Shown here piece after piece: positions 8,170 through 16,396 of a DNA stretch of 33,305 nt. Positions within the stretch are counted from its first letter, which is position 1. Every line of letters begins with the position of its first letter. The translations under genes and the position numbers were made by a program. A model generated the notes under the pieces. That model was given only the letters and a program-made list of their open reading frames with translations, was not told the origin of the DNA and made no database searches. The DNA comes from Candidatus Omnitrophota bacterium (GTDB lineage Bacteria > Omnitrophota > Gorgyraeia > Duberdicusellales > 4484-171). The stretch spans positions 1 to 33,305 of the forward strand of contig JAHISK010000090.1 of the NCBI GenBank assembly GCA_018818105.1, given 5' to 3'.

Positions 8170-8279
8170 TTAAGTTAGTAGTTATGAGTTCGTAGTTCAT
8201 AGATAAGAAAGATTTACGAACTATTTCATATTCTCTTTCTACGAACTATGAACTATCAGCAAAGCGTACTACGAACTAA
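8170..8279. repeat. Inverted heptad repeat, TAGTTCG family, after gspG
   Basis: Words such as GAGTTCG, TAGTTCA and their complements ACGAACT, ATGAACT fill the whole gspG-TPR spacer in opposing orientations, so a long imperfect hairpin can form. The repeat begins immediately after the gspG TAA. Confidence 0.75.
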
Positions 8280-8684
8280 TTATTCTTCCCAATTCACAAC
8301 ATCATCTTCGCTTTCAACTCCGTCTCTGCCTAAAGAGTACAAATCATAATCATATGTCCGATGGACTCCGGGACTTTTATATTGATACAACCGACCCCAA
8401 GGATCAAGCGGTTTTTTTTCTAAATACGGACCTTTCCAATTAGTCGCTGAAGAAGAAGCTCTGGTTAAAGCGTCTAATCCTTCTTCCGTTGTAGGAAACA
8501 CACCATTATCTAATTCATAGAGTTTTAAGGCCGTGGGTAAATTTACCTCTATATCCGCCTTAGAAACCTTAATCCTTGCCTCTTCACTTCTTCCTGTTAA
8601 CCGCGGCATAACCATAGCAACTAATACCCCAATAATAATGACAACCAACATCAACTCAATCAAAGTAAACCCTCTTCGCTTCAT
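8280..8684 (-). CDS. gspG: Type II secretion major pseudopilin GspG
   Basis: Major subunit of the periplasmic pseudopilus. A short basic leader ends in the prepilin peptidase site (MKRRG, then FTLIELMLVVIIIGVLVAMV), giving the hydrophobic N-terminal helix with Glu at mature position 5. The C-terminal domain has the GspG hallmarks: TEEGLDAL, the WKGPYLEKKPLDPWGRLYQY stretch, and an acidic end (YSLGRDGVESEDDV) that supplies the calcium-binding loop. At 134 aa it is of normal length. It has the strongest Shine-Dalgarno of the operon (AAGGGGGT) and a TATAAT-like box about 40 nt upstream (8720-8725), fitting high expression. It is placed after gspK, unlike the usual G-H-I-J-K order. Confidence 0.97.
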   Translation of the reverse strand: MKRRGFTLIELMLVVIIIGVLVAMVMPRLTGRSEEARIKVSKADIEVNLPTALKLYELDNGVFPTTEEGLDALTRASSSATNWKGPYLEKKPLDPWGRLYQYKSPGVHRTYDYDLYSLGRDGVESEDDVVNWEE

Positions 8685-8726
8685 TTTACCCCCTTTTTAA
8701 CATATACCCTAACTGGATAATTATAA

Positions 8727-8876
8727 ATTCGAAGCACGAAATACAAAATTCGAAACAATTTTCAAATGTTCAAAATTTTAATACTTAAAATAAAAATGTT
8801 TTGCCTTTTTCGTATTCCGACATTCAATATCACATTTTCTTAGTTTGTTTCGTATTTCGATATTCGCATTTCGAAT
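8727..8876. repeat. Inverted heptad repeat (xxxCGAA family) abutting the gspK stop
   Basis: About 32-base arms (8727-8758 and 8845-8876) are imperfect reverse complements built from words ending CGAA, such as ATTCGAA, ATACGAA and TATCGAA. The right arm ends exactly one base before the gspK stop codon. The middle is A/T-rich and has no gene. Confidence 0.75.
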
Positions 8877-9689
8877 TTAATACTCCTTCCATCTCTTTAT
8901 TTTCTCTCCCTCCATAATAATAATATAGCGCATAGCAGGTCTGTCAAGAATTTCTGTATTAATTTTTACAGCTAAATTATTAGATGACACCCCTAGTAAC
9001 TTTTTTCCTTTCAAAGAAATCAAAAGAGTTTGATCTTCTAAGAAAGAACTTACCTCTGTCACTTCAACACTTTCAAAAGCAACGTCATCTTCTGTTCCTT
9101 CTTGAAAATCAGGACCGCTACGATACGCTTTTATCCCATTAATTAGATCATCATTACAGCCCAACACTTTAAGGGTTTCCTCAGAAGCCGTATTAATGTT
9201 AACCGCGCCATCACCATATACAGTAATAATATCTTTAAACTCTTTATACTTATCTTCGGTGATACCTTCCACAAGTAAAACTTCCTCTACTAATTCAAAA
9301 GGATATAAAGGTGACTCCTTAATAGCGGAAGCTGCCTCCTCATCTAACCCCGGTAAATTAGCTATAATTTCTTCAGTCACTTTATTTATATTAATCTTGC
9401 TCTCCTCATCTACGATAGTGTACTTAAATCTTCCCTTGCCTAATTCCCCCTCAAAATCTGAACTAAATTCATATAAAGTATCATAAGCTGTCCCATCCCC
9501 TTGACGAACTCTCTTAACATACGCCACCGCCGCGTTTGCTGCGGATAAAGAAACTAATCGTTCTTCTAAAACTTTAGCAACTGTTATCTGAGAAGAAACT
9601 ATTTTATATATTCCTACGCTTAAAATAGAAAAAAATACCAACACCCATATCGCGAAGATCAAAAGACTAGCTCGTTTTTTAGTACGCAT
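8877..9689 (-). CDS. gspK: Type II secretion minor pseudopilin GspK-like
   Basis: Pseudopilus tip component. The N-terminus MRTKKRASLLIFAIWVLVFFSILSV is a class III-like signal. The cleavage region is KKRA-S rather than G-F, and the usual Glu5 is absent, as is typical of GspK. The large soluble part contains KININKVTEEIIANLPG and VNINTASEETLKVLG, the paired SAM/helix-hairpin-helix-like segments of the GspK alpha domain. Length (270 aa) is slightly below the usual 300 or so. It follows gspJ and precedes gspG. The start has no Shine-Dalgarno and follows the palindromic element at 9709-9838. Confidence 0.85.
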   Translation of the reverse strand: MRTKKRASLLIFAIWVLVFFSILSVGIYKIVSSQITVAKVLEERLVSLSAANAAVAYVKRVRQGDGTAYDTLYEFSSDFEGELGKGRFKYTIVDEESKININKVTEEIIANLPGLDEEAASAIKESPLYPFELVEEVLLVEGITEDKYKEFKDIITVYGDGAVNINTASEETLKVLGCNDDLINGIKAYRSGPDFQEGTEDDVAFESVEVTEVSSFLEDQTLLISLKGKKLLGVSSNNLAVKINTEILDRPAMRYIIIMEGEKIKRWKEY

Positions 9690-9708
9690 TTTTAATATTA
9701 CCCGGATT

Positions 9709-9838
9709 GTAGGGGCGTCGCTTGCCTGCGCCCATAATACTATAAAATTATCAACAATTGAATGAATAATTATATCAAATCACATTCACGATATAATCAT
9801 AATTAATAATCGGGCGCAGACAAGCGGCGCCCCCTACA
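9709..9838. mobile_element. 130-bp palindromic element with TGTAGGGGC ends
   Basis: Ends of about 26 bases (TGTAGGGGCGTCGCTTGCCT and its imperfect complement) flank an AT-rich core lacking an ORF. It may be a non-autonomous mobile unit or a REP-type palindrome. No convincing target duplication is visible. Related single hairpins occur at 10504-10530, and a related word occurs at 29213-29247 and 31282-31320. Confidence 0.55.
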
Positions 9839-9861
9839 ATTATTATCTCTCTACCCTCTCT

Positions 9862-10488
9862 CTATTCCTGATCTTGCGGCTCTATTGTTTCCTCCCTACT
9901 TTCTTCGGCTATTTTTTTTGACGAAACTGGAATAAACACTGTTTTCACAAATTTATTATCTCCTACTTCAACCTCTAATTTTAATGCTGAAAAAATCCCT
10001 AATTCTTGATCCCACTCATCTACCCAACCATAGGAATCTTGCTCTTCATCCCAATAAAAATAGCTCACATAAAAACTATCTGCGGAGGAAAATTTCCTTT
10101 CGGTATACTCAACGTCCGCCGCCTCTATTTCCTCTTCCTTCGCGAAAAGAATATCTTCGAGCTTCTGAAACCGTAACAAAACACGATTGGAAGAAGAATC
10201 AAACTTATATGTAACTCTACCTATTGAATTAGCTAAAACCGCTGGGAAAAAAAATTCATCTTTAGTTCCGCCAAAGCCTACCGCAGATATATTCACGCTT
10301 TGACGTAACTGACTAGCTATCCTTTCAAGATTAAAGAGAGTTTCGCCTTGAACGAAATCTACGCCTCTAGCCCGACCCCAGATCTTCATGCCGGCAGTAA
10401 AACTTGAAGCTATCCCTACCGCTATGATAGAAAAAATCGTCATTACAACTATCGTCTCAATCAGTGTAAAACCCGGTTTTTTTCCCAT
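9862..10488 (-). CDS. gspJ: Type II secretion minor pseudopilin GspJ-like
   Basis: A 208-aa prepilin-like protein. The leader MGKKPG is followed by FTLIETIVVMTIFSIIAVGIA with the conserved Glu5, so GspO-type cleavage is expected. The soluble domain (FNLERIASQLRQSV, later SFYVSYFYWDEEQDSYGW) matches the general GspJ pattern of an early amphipathic helix and a beta-rich domain. It forms the tip complex with I and K. It lies 41 nt after gspI with a GC-rich hairpin between them. A generic prepilin is certain; the J assignment rests on size and order (I, J, K). Confidence 0.82.
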   Translation of the reverse strand: MGKKPGFTLIETIVVMTIFSIIAVGIASSFTAGMKIWGRARGVDFVQGETLFNLERIASQLRQSVNISAVGFGGTKDEFFFPAVLANSIGRVTYKFDSSSNRVLLRFQKLEDILFAKEEEIEAADVEYTERKFSSADSFYVSYFYWDEEQDSYGWVDEWDQELGIFSALKLEVEVGDNKFVKTVFIPVSSKKIAEESREETIEPQDQE

Positions 10489-10503
10489 GATATTACAAAT
10501 GTT

Positions 10504-10530
10504 GTAGGGGCGTGGAAACTACGCCCCTAC
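10504..10530. repeat. Perfect 10-bp hairpin between gspI and gspJ
   Basis: GTAGGGGCGT and ACGCCCCTAC form a perfect stem around a 7-base loop, overlapping the gspI stop codon. The lack of a T-run argues against an intrinsic terminator. It could act as an mRNA-processing or stability element between the two pseudopilin genes. Confidence 0.6.
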
Positions 10531-10979
10531 TAATATCCAAAATCCTGAACTGATTCATTAGACAAAAAATAAGTTGAGACACTCATCTCTTTTTCTCTAT
10601 ACTCTTGCGACCACGAAACAGAAAGTTGGGCGATATTAATCGTTTCACCCTTCTCAATTTGAGCTTCAATTTCTTCCTGTAACGTCATTTCATCTTCTAA
10701 ATCTAAAACTTCTACATTCAACTTAAACTTTGCTTCCCGATTACCGATTTGAATTTGTTCCTGTTCTTGATATTGTTCAATATATTTCTTCTCTAACACC
10801 TCCAGCCTAAGCTGACTCATTTTATCGTCTAAAAATTGGATAGCTTTTATCCGATTATAACTAGTATCCAAAGCGCCAACCATAGTTAGAAATGAACGAG
10901 AAATAAAAACTATCCCTATCGCCAAAATTGAAGACGCGATAATAAGCTCAACCAACGTAAACCCCTTTCTTTTATTCAT
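10530..10979 (-). CDS. gspI: Type II secretion minor pseudopilin GspI-like
   Basis: A 149-aa prepilin: MNKRKG, then FTLVELIIASSILAIGIVFI with Glu5, and a short soluble domain (FLDDKMSQLRLEVLEKK, then SVSWSQEYREKEMSVSTYFL) whose final strands match GspI proteins. It starts the I-J-K tip set. No gspH is found between G and I, so this or another prepilin may cover H. No Shine-Dalgarno is visible at the ATG, and the stop overlaps a GC-rich hairpin. Confidence 0.8.
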   Translation of the reverse strand: MNKRKGFTLVELIIASSILAIGIVFISRSFLTMVGALDTSYNRIKAIQFLDDKMSQLRLEVLEKKYIEQYQEQEQIQIGNREAKFKLNVEVLDLEDEMTLQEEIEAQIEKGETINIAQLSVSWSQEYREKEMSVSTYFLSNESVQDFGY

Positions 10980-11030
10980 TTCTTAACTATTTACCAAAAA
11001 TATTTTATGGAAAATCTAAGGCTTGTGTTT

Positions 11031-11072
11031 TGTCTGTCTTCTGTCTTCCGTCTTCCGGCCTCTGTCTTCCGC
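11031..11072. repeat. Heptad repeat, CGGAAGA family, after gspM
   Basis: On the minus strand the words CGGAAGA and CAGAAGA repeat directly after the gspM TGA. The same family follows the atpC stop (22581-22600) and the large surface protein stop (25921-25960). Confidence 0.7.
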
Positions 11073-11074
11073 CA

Positions 11075-11593
11075 TCACGGAATCGTTATACTCACTACAC
11101 CATCTACTCTTAACGCTTGAGCCGCTTCATCTTTAGAAGTAATAGCTATTTTATCTAGTCTAATAAGCAACTTGCTCTCTCCTATCGCGTTTAAAAATTT
11201 AAGCAACTGGATAAACGACATTTCTAACCGAAAATCAGCCTTAAAAATATTAAGTTGAGTTTCCTTTTCCTGAGGATTTAAATTTATAACGGTTCCGCCG
11301 CAAATACGAATAACACTTTCAATTTCCTTCAGCAACATCGCGACTATATGTTTATCACTCTCTACCTCCACGTCTAAATAAGGCTTACTCTGTTCATAAT
11401 CCTGAAGGATTTTATCTTTTGTTTTCTCAATAGCAATCCCCTTCTTTAATTCCCTCTCCGTAAGCCTCACCTTACGATTTAACAGTTCTAAACGGTCACG
11501 TAATCCGGAAACAAAGAATCTATCCGCTAAAAATATAAACGCTACCACGACAACAATGTAAATAATGATTTTTTGACTTTTTGCAATCGCCAT
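11075..11593 (-). CDS. gspM: GspM/PilO-like inner-membrane protein
   Basis: A 172-aa bitopic protein: short cytoplasmic N-terminus, membrane helix (about 8-26, IIIYIVVVVAFIFLADRFFV), coiled coil (about 33-70), then a small ferredoxin-like domain (LLKEIESVIRICGGTVINL, ending VVSITIP) typical of GspM/PilO. It follows the GspL-like PilM-PilN fusion, and together they make the inner-membrane platform docking GspE and GspF. Similarity is structural and positional; the sequence itself is divergent. Confidence 0.75.
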   Translation of the reverse strand: MAIAKSQKIIIYIVVVVAFIFLADRFFVSGLRDRLELLNRKVRLTERELKKGIAIEKTKDKILQDYEQSKPYLDVEVESDKHIVAMLLKEIESVIRICGGTVINLNPQEKETQLNIFKADFRLEMSFIQLLKFLNAIGESKLLIRLDKIAITSKDEAAQALRVDGVVSITIP

Positions 11594-11664
11594 ATAATAA
11601 TTATTTAAATTTCATTAAATGTTTCAGGTCTCATGTCACAAGTAGCATGTCTTTAACACCCTCT

Positions 11665-11700
11665 CTACCTGTTACCTGCAACCTGCTACCTGTTTTTTGT
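11665..11700. repeat. Heptad repeat, CAGGTAG family, containing the gspL stop
   Basis: On the minus strand the words CAGGTAG, CAGGTTG and CAGGTAA run in tandem with exact period 7. The gspL TAG stop is part of the first word. Confidence 0.75.
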
Positions 11701-13119
11701 ATCCTGTTTATCTATATCAAAAATAAAACCAATTTCAAAATCAGTAATCTCTCCCTCTACCATCTTTCTCTGCCGGGTATAATTTGTCCGAGCGGCCTCA
11801 ATATACCGCAATTTATCTAAAACTGTAGTATACTGAAACACTTCTGATAGATTATAAGCTTGACCCCGTAACGTTACTTTGTTGTTTTCATCCATTCCTA
11901 TGAAATTAAACGATATCCCTTTAGGCGTATTTTTTTGTAACTGGCTCATAATATAAAAATAAATTTGTCGATCGTTAACATACTTTTTAACAAACTCTAT
12001 TCTATCGAGTTGCCGCACTAAATTACCTACCCCCTCCTCAATTCCGGATTTTTTTTCCTTCAGCTTATTCAAATAATTTTCTTCATTATAAATACGGCCT
12101 AAAAAAATCACACAAACAAGCGATAAAATATAAATAGATAACGTCCCGCAAATACTTAAATCTTTTATCTTCTCGCGTATTGATTTTCTAATCTGAATAT
12201 CAGGAAGAATGAATGACAATCTATTATCTTTATCTTCTAATATTAAATTAGACGCGCTAGTTAGAGAAACATCCTTAGGTAAAGATCTCTTCCTCGCAGA
12301 GATAACCTCAGGAGGCACAATCCCAGACGCATTTAGAACTTCGATATCTAATTCTCCTTTGATTATTTGCCCTAAATTAGGTAAATCTATGCCTGACAAA
12401 AAAATCTTTACCGGTTTTTTATTTATCTCTTCATTCTGAAAAATTAATAACGACTGGCGTATCTCTCCCAAAAATTTTCTTTCGCCCACTTCACCATCAA
12501 TATCAGAAAATTTAATAGCAATGCTACGAGTAAATAACATATGTTCACCGCTAAAAATAATAAAATCAGTAAAAGTCGTATCAATGTCTAATATAAGATA
12601 TAAATCTGTCCGGTTTATCTGTGTCCGCTGGTTATGCACAACCGCCTGCCAAACACAGTAAGAACTCAAACTCACTTTATCTAATAAAAATCCCGCCTGA
12701 TCCAATATCTTTATCTGCCTTCTTATGATATCATTATGTACAATAGCTAAGATTACCCGACTATATCCCATATCATCTTTTCCCGCAAAACTATAATTAA
12801 AAACAACGTCTTCTTTCTTATATGGAACTATTCTGTCAATATGCAGCTCAATCATCTTAGATATCTCGTCTCTATTTTGTGAAGGCAAATGTAAATTCCT
12901 AACCGTAACGAAATTTCTCGGCAACGATACACCCACAAATTTAGGCTTATATTTATCTTTCTTTAAAATATCAACTATCATCCTAGAAATTCCGTCATCG
13001 TCACTATCCGGTAACGATTCCGCTATACAATCAAAAAGTTTTGAATGCATACCTTTAAACTTAACAATCGAAACTTTTAAATATTTTTCTGATACTTCTA
13101 CGCCTAAAGAAACCTTCAT
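11686..13119 (-). CDS. gspL: GspL-like PilM-PilN fusion, second assembly platform protein
   Basis: A 477-aa protein with an N-terminal actin-like PilM/GspL fold (LGVEVSEKYLKVSIVKF at 5-21; LILDIDTTFTDFIIF near 175-189; KIFLSGIDLPNLGQII near 238-253), a membrane helix (about 321-343), a coiled coil and a PilN-like periplasmic domain (NTPKGISFNFIGMDENNKVTLRG). The nucleotide-binding motifs are weaker than in the PilM-PilN protein at 2917-4872, so ATP binding is uncertain, as in GspL. GGTGGA lies 8 nt before the ATG. In classical systems GspL recruits GspE, whose gene lies two genes upstream. The stop codon is supplied by a heptad repeat. Confidence 0.85.
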   Translation of the reverse strand: MKVSLGVEVSEKYLKVSIVKFKGMHSKLFDCIAESLPDSDDDGISRMIVDILKKDKYKPKFVGVSLPRNFVTVRNLHLPSQNRDEISKMIELHIDRIVPYKKEDVVFNYSFAGKDDMGYSRVILAIVHNDIIRRQIKILDQAGFLLDKVSLSSYCVWQAVVHNQRTQINRTDLYLILDIDTTFTDFIIFSGEHMLFTRSIAIKFSDIDGEVGERKFLGEIRQSLLIFQNEEINKKPVKIFLSGIDLPNLGQIIKGELDIEVLNASGIVPPEVISARKRSLPKDVSLTSASNLILEDKDNRLSFILPDIQIRKSIREKIKDLSICGTLSIYILSLVCVIFLGRIYNEENYLNKLKEKKSGIEEGVGNLVRQLDRIEFVKKYVNDRQIYFYIMSQLQKNTPKGISFNFIGMDENNKVTLRGQAYNLSEVFQYTTVLDKLRYIEAARTNYTRQRKMVEGEITDFEIGFIFDIDKQDTKNR

Positions 13120-13144
13120 AATTTATCCACCAATATATTCTCTC

Positions 13145-13171
13145 TACTAAATACTATATACTAACGACTAG
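13145..13171. repeat. Heptad repeat, TAGTATA family, after gspF
   Basis: Words TACTAAA, TACTATA, TACTAAC and GACTAGA in exact 7-base steps begin 5 nt after the gspF stop. They match the copies at 1883-1917 and 14461-14494 in the same orientation. Confidence 0.75.
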
Positions 13172-13176
13172 ACCCC

Positions 13177-14427
13177 CTACCCCATCGTCTGCGTTATCTG
13201 AAACGTAGGAATAAGAATAGCCAAAACAATTGTCCCTAAAACTAATCCCAAAAAAAGAATCAACAGCGGCTCTAATAAAGAACTCACTAAAGAAATATCT
13301 GACTCTACATGTTGATTATACGAACCCGATATTTCACTTAATACCTCTGATAGGCGACCAGATTCCTCTCCCACCGCTACCATTTTTGTAAAAAAATTCG
13401 GTAAATCCGTTAATTCTTCTATACTAGCCGATATACTCTTTCCCGCGGATACTGAGTCATACACCTTTTCAAATGCTTTACGCGATCTTGGATCCTCTAG
13501 CGTCGGAGTAACAACAGCTAAAGAATCCAACACCGGCACACCTCTTTCAAGAAGAAGGCTTAATGACCGCGAAAACTGCGCTAACTCCTGATTTTTAATC
13601 ATGCGCTTGACAATAGGAAGCCGTCCCTTAATCTTTCTCGCTGTTTCTCTAAAAAAGCTCCCCCCTCCAGGCATACGTGACAAAACTAAAATAAAACCAG
13701 CCACCGCCGGTAAGATAATCCACCAGCTTTTATTAGAAAATTCACTAACACCTAAAACTAATCTAGTAAGTAACGGTAACTCTTCACCTAAATTATCAAA
13801 AATAGGTTTAAGTCGGGGAACAACAAAATTTATTAGCACAAAAATACTTGATACCCCTACAAATAAAAGTAACGACGGATACGCCAAAGCTACTGTGATT
13901 TTCTTACGCATAGCTTCTTCCCTGGATAAAAATTCATTTATCTGATCCAAAGCTGTGTCTAACGCTCCAGAAGCTTCTCCCGATTTGATAATATTCACGA
14001 ATAAAGACGAAAAAGTTTTAGGATAAAGTCTCAATGAATTAGAAAAAGAACGCCCTTCCCTAGTTTCATTATAAATCGCTAAAAGAATTTCACCAAAAAA
14101 AGGATTCTCACTCTGTTCATATAGTATTTTCAAGGCCGGAAGTAACTCTACTTTTGCTCTGATCAAAATTGCTAATTTTTGAGTAAAAACTAGAATTTGA
14201 TGCGAAGTAATTTTCTTACGAAACTCTATTTTAATGTTTGCAATACTCGGTTTCGCCTGAATTACTTTACCGGATGGAATTTCTCCCTTAATACCATAAC
14301 TAACAGAAATAGGATAAAGACCTTCCTTAAACAGCCTATTTAAAGCATCTTCCTTGTTCTGTGCCTCAATAGTGCCCTCTACAATATCCTTTAACCCCTT
14401 CTTAGCTTTATAAAAGAATTTTGCCAT
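13177..14427 (-). CDS. gspF: Type II secretion inner-membrane protein GspF/PilC
   Basis: Polytopic platform protein that couples GspE hydrolysis to pseudopilus assembly. The 416-aa sequence starts MAKFFYKAKKGLKDIVEGTIEA, a typical GspF N-terminus. It then contains two T2SSF domains, the first with KLAILIRAKVELLPALKIL and the second with QFSRSLSLLLERGVPVLDSL, each with a GxxSGxLxxxL-type motif (GEASGALDTALDQ, GEESGRLSEVLSE). Membrane helices lie near 180-205, 230-250 and 385-410. The spacing to gspE is 68 nt, filled by a heptad repeat. There is no visible Shine-Dalgarno, so translation may depend on the upstream gene. Confidence 0.95.
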   Translation of the reverse strand: MAKFFYKAKKGLKDIVEGTIEAQNKEDALNRLFKEGLYPISVSYGIKGEIPSGKVIQAKPSIANIKIEFRKKITSHQILVFTQKLAILIRAKVELLPALKILYEQSENPFFGEILLAIYNETREGRSFSNSLRLYPKTFSSLFVNIIKSGEASGALDTALDQINEFLSREEAMRKKITVALAYPSLLLFVGVSSIFVLINFVVPRLKPIFDNLGEELPLLTRLVLGVSEFSNKSWWIILPAVAGFILVLSRMPGGGSFFRETARKIKGRLPIVKRMIKNQELAQFSRSLSLLLERGVPVLDSLAVVTPTLEDPRSRKAFEKVYDSVSAGKSISASIEELTDLPNFFTKMVAVGEESGRLSEVLSEISGSYNQHVESDISLVSSLLEPLLILFLGLVLGTIVLAILIPTFQITQTMG

Positions 14428-14460
14428 GTTTTTTATTAGCGCAACGCCGCCACCGTCCCC

Positions 14461-14494
14461 TACTATCGACTATATACTAAATACTAACGACTAT
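14461..14494. repeat. Heptad repeat, TAGTATA family, after gspE
   Basis: Five consecutive plus-strand words (ACTATCG, ACTATAT, ACTAAAT, ACTAACG, ACTATCT) with exact 7-base spacing begin 1 nt after the gspE TAA. Confidence 0.8.
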
Positions 14495-14495
14495 C

Positions 14496-16175
14496 TTATT
14501 CTTCTAGTTTCGTCACCCTTAATACTTCTTCCGGAGTTGTAATCCCTTCTTTCACTTTTGTCATTCCTACATCCCATAAAGTTTTAAATCCTAACTCTCT
14601 TGCTTTTTGTTGAATTTCGACCGATGACGTTTTCCTTAAAATAAGATACTGAATCTCACTAACTATAGGAAATATCTCATAAATAGTAGTTCTTCCTCTA
14701 TATCCAATAGATTTACAACTTTCACATCCCTTGCCGTAATAAACAGGAACATCCTGAAACGCTTGAGGCAATTTGTCCTTCTGTTTTTTTTCTGTTTTAC
14801 AAACAGGACATATCATTCTTACAAGTCGCTGAGAAATAAACGCGTTAACTGAAGAAGCGACTAAATACGGCTCTATGCCTATATCTATAAGTCGCGTAGC
14901 TCCACTCGCAGCGTCATTAGTATGCAATGTAGAAAAAATAAGGTGCCCGGTCAACGCCGTCCTAATCGCCAATTCCGCGGTTTCTAAATCTCTTACCTCT
15001 CCAATCATCATTATGTCAGGATCATGACGTAGGATACTTCTAAGCGCGCTGGCAAAATTAAAACCTATTTCAGGTTTAATCTGTATTTGCATAATCCCGC
15101 CAAGATCATATTCCACGGGATCCTCAATAGTAATAATCTTTACCGTATCTTTATTTAGTTTACTTAAACAAGAATATAACGTTGTGGTTTTTCCACTGCC
15201 TGTAGGTCCAGTTAGAAAAATAATACCATGAGGTTTTTGCATAATATCTTCTATCTGTTTAAAATCTTCAGGAAAAAACCCTAATTCTTCTAAATTAAAA
15301 AGTAAATGTGTTGGCAATATTCTAATCACCACACTTTCGCCATAAATTGAAGGAATAATCGAAATTCTTAAATCTATTTGTTTTGTATGAAGTTTAACAA
15401 TAGCGCGGCCATCCTGAGGAAGGCGTTTTTCAACAACATTTAAGCTGGACAAAATCTTTATTCTGGAAACTATTGATTGATGAAATGATTTAATTTGTTC
15501 AGAAATATTAATATCATAAAGGATTCCGTCAATACGGTACCTTACCCTTACTTTATCACGATAAGGTTCAATATGAATATCCGTAGCGCGGCTGGTTATT
15601 GCTTCTGACAATATCTGATTAACCAACTTAATTACTGAAGCCTCCTGCACGTTTTTTTCTACTTCTTCTATTTCTTCAACCTCCTGGCGGTGGGGTTTCT
15701 CTTCTTTTTTAGCTTCATCTTTCTTAAGAATCTTATCAACTGTATCAGCGCCAAATCCATAATATCGGCGAATTGCCACTAATATCTCTTTCTCTACAGC
15801 TAAAACTCTCTCTATATCATACCCTAAATGTAATTTTAAATCTTCCATAGACCAAATAGCTAATGGATCTGAAATCGCGATAGTAAGTACTCTTCCCTCA
15901 ACTTTAAGCGGCATAAATTTATAATGCCATACATACTTTACCGGAACAGCATCGATCACATCCTGTTTAATTTCTATATTTTTTAACGTGGGAGAAAACG
16001 GCAAGCCTAACTGTTGTCCTAAAACTTCCAATAAATGATCCTCCGTAATAAACTTAAGCCGCACTAATGTTTTCCCAATAACTTCTCCTTTTGCCTTAGA
16101 CTCTTCCAACGCAATTGTTAACTGCTCTGAACTAATCATCCCTTTCTTAATTAAAATTTCACCAATCTTTGCCAT
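14496..16175 (-). CDS. gspE: Type II secretion / pilus assembly ATPase GspE/PilB
   Basis: Hexameric cytoplasmic ATPase driving pseudopilus extension. The N-terminal 1-145 is an MshEN/T2SSE-N region (KIGEILIKKGMISSEQL, then a second copy ending LGQQLGLPF). In some family members this region binds c-di-GMP, but here the first copy lacks the terminal Gln of the binding pattern. The catalytic part has Walker A GPTGSGKT (323-330), Asp box ITIEDPVEY, Walker B IMMIGEVRDLETA and His box GHLIFSTLHTNDA. Two CxxC pairs (CPVC, CESC) form the zinc-binding metal element typical of GspE/PilB. The start has AGGGAG about 7 nt upstream. It is the first gene of the secretion operon, with a repeat-filled 221-nt spacer upstream. 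No retraction ATPase (PilT) is present. Confidence 0.97.
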   Translation of the reverse strand: MAKIGEILIKKGMISSEQLTIALEESKAKGEVIGKTLVRLKFITEDHLLEVLGQQLGLPFSPTLKNIEIKQDVIDAVPVKYVWHYKFMPLKVEGRVLTIAISDPLAIWSMEDLKLHLGYDIERVLAVEKEILVAIRRYYGFGADTVDKILKKDEAKKEEKPHRQEVEEIEEVEKNVQEASVIKLVNQILSEAITSRATDIHIEPYRDKVRVRYRIDGILYDINISEQIKSFHQSIVSRIKILSSLNVVEKRLPQDGRAIVKLHTKQIDLRISIIPSIYGESVVIRILPTHLLFNLEELGFFPEDFKQIEDIMQKPHGIIFLTGPTGSGKTTTLYSCLSKLNKDTVKIITIEDPVEYDLGGIMQIQIKPEIGFNFASALRSILRHDPDIMMIGEVRDLETAELAIRTALTGHLIFSTLHTNDAASGATRLIDIGIEPYLVASSVNAFISQRLVRMICPVCKTEKKQKDKLPQAFQDVPVYYGKGCESCKSIGYRGRTTIYEIFPIVSEIQYLILRKTSSVEIQQKARELGFKTLWDVGMTKVKEGITTPEEVLRVTKLEE

Positions 16176-16191
16176 AATAACTCCCTATTAT

Positions 16192-16385
16192 TAAATTCAA
16201 AATAAGCAATAAACAAATTACAACCAATAGACAATTCCAAATATACAATATACAAATCACAATGAAAAAATTATAAATTCAAGTTGTGTCGCAATTGTTC
16301 TTTTCTTATTCATTCTTCTATAGTTTTCTCCATTTGTTTATTGTAATTTGTTTGTAATTTGAATTTTGTATATTGTTTATTTTGA
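16192..16385. repeat. Long inverted heptad repeat, TTGTTTA family, upstream of gspE
   Basis: The left arm (words like AATAAAC and AATATAC) and right arm (TTGTTTA, TTGTAAT) are imperfect complements separated by about 70 bases. It shares near-identical blocks with 24785-24945. It fills the spacer between the double-receiver gene and gspE, and no confident promoter can be picked out of it. Confidence 0.7.
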
Positions 16386-16396
16386 TTTTCATTGCC

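Noticed and set aside
10504-10530. Intrinsic terminator between gspI and gspJ
   Set aside because: The stem is perfect but no T-run follows on the transcribed strand, and the downstream genes clearly belong to the same pathway.
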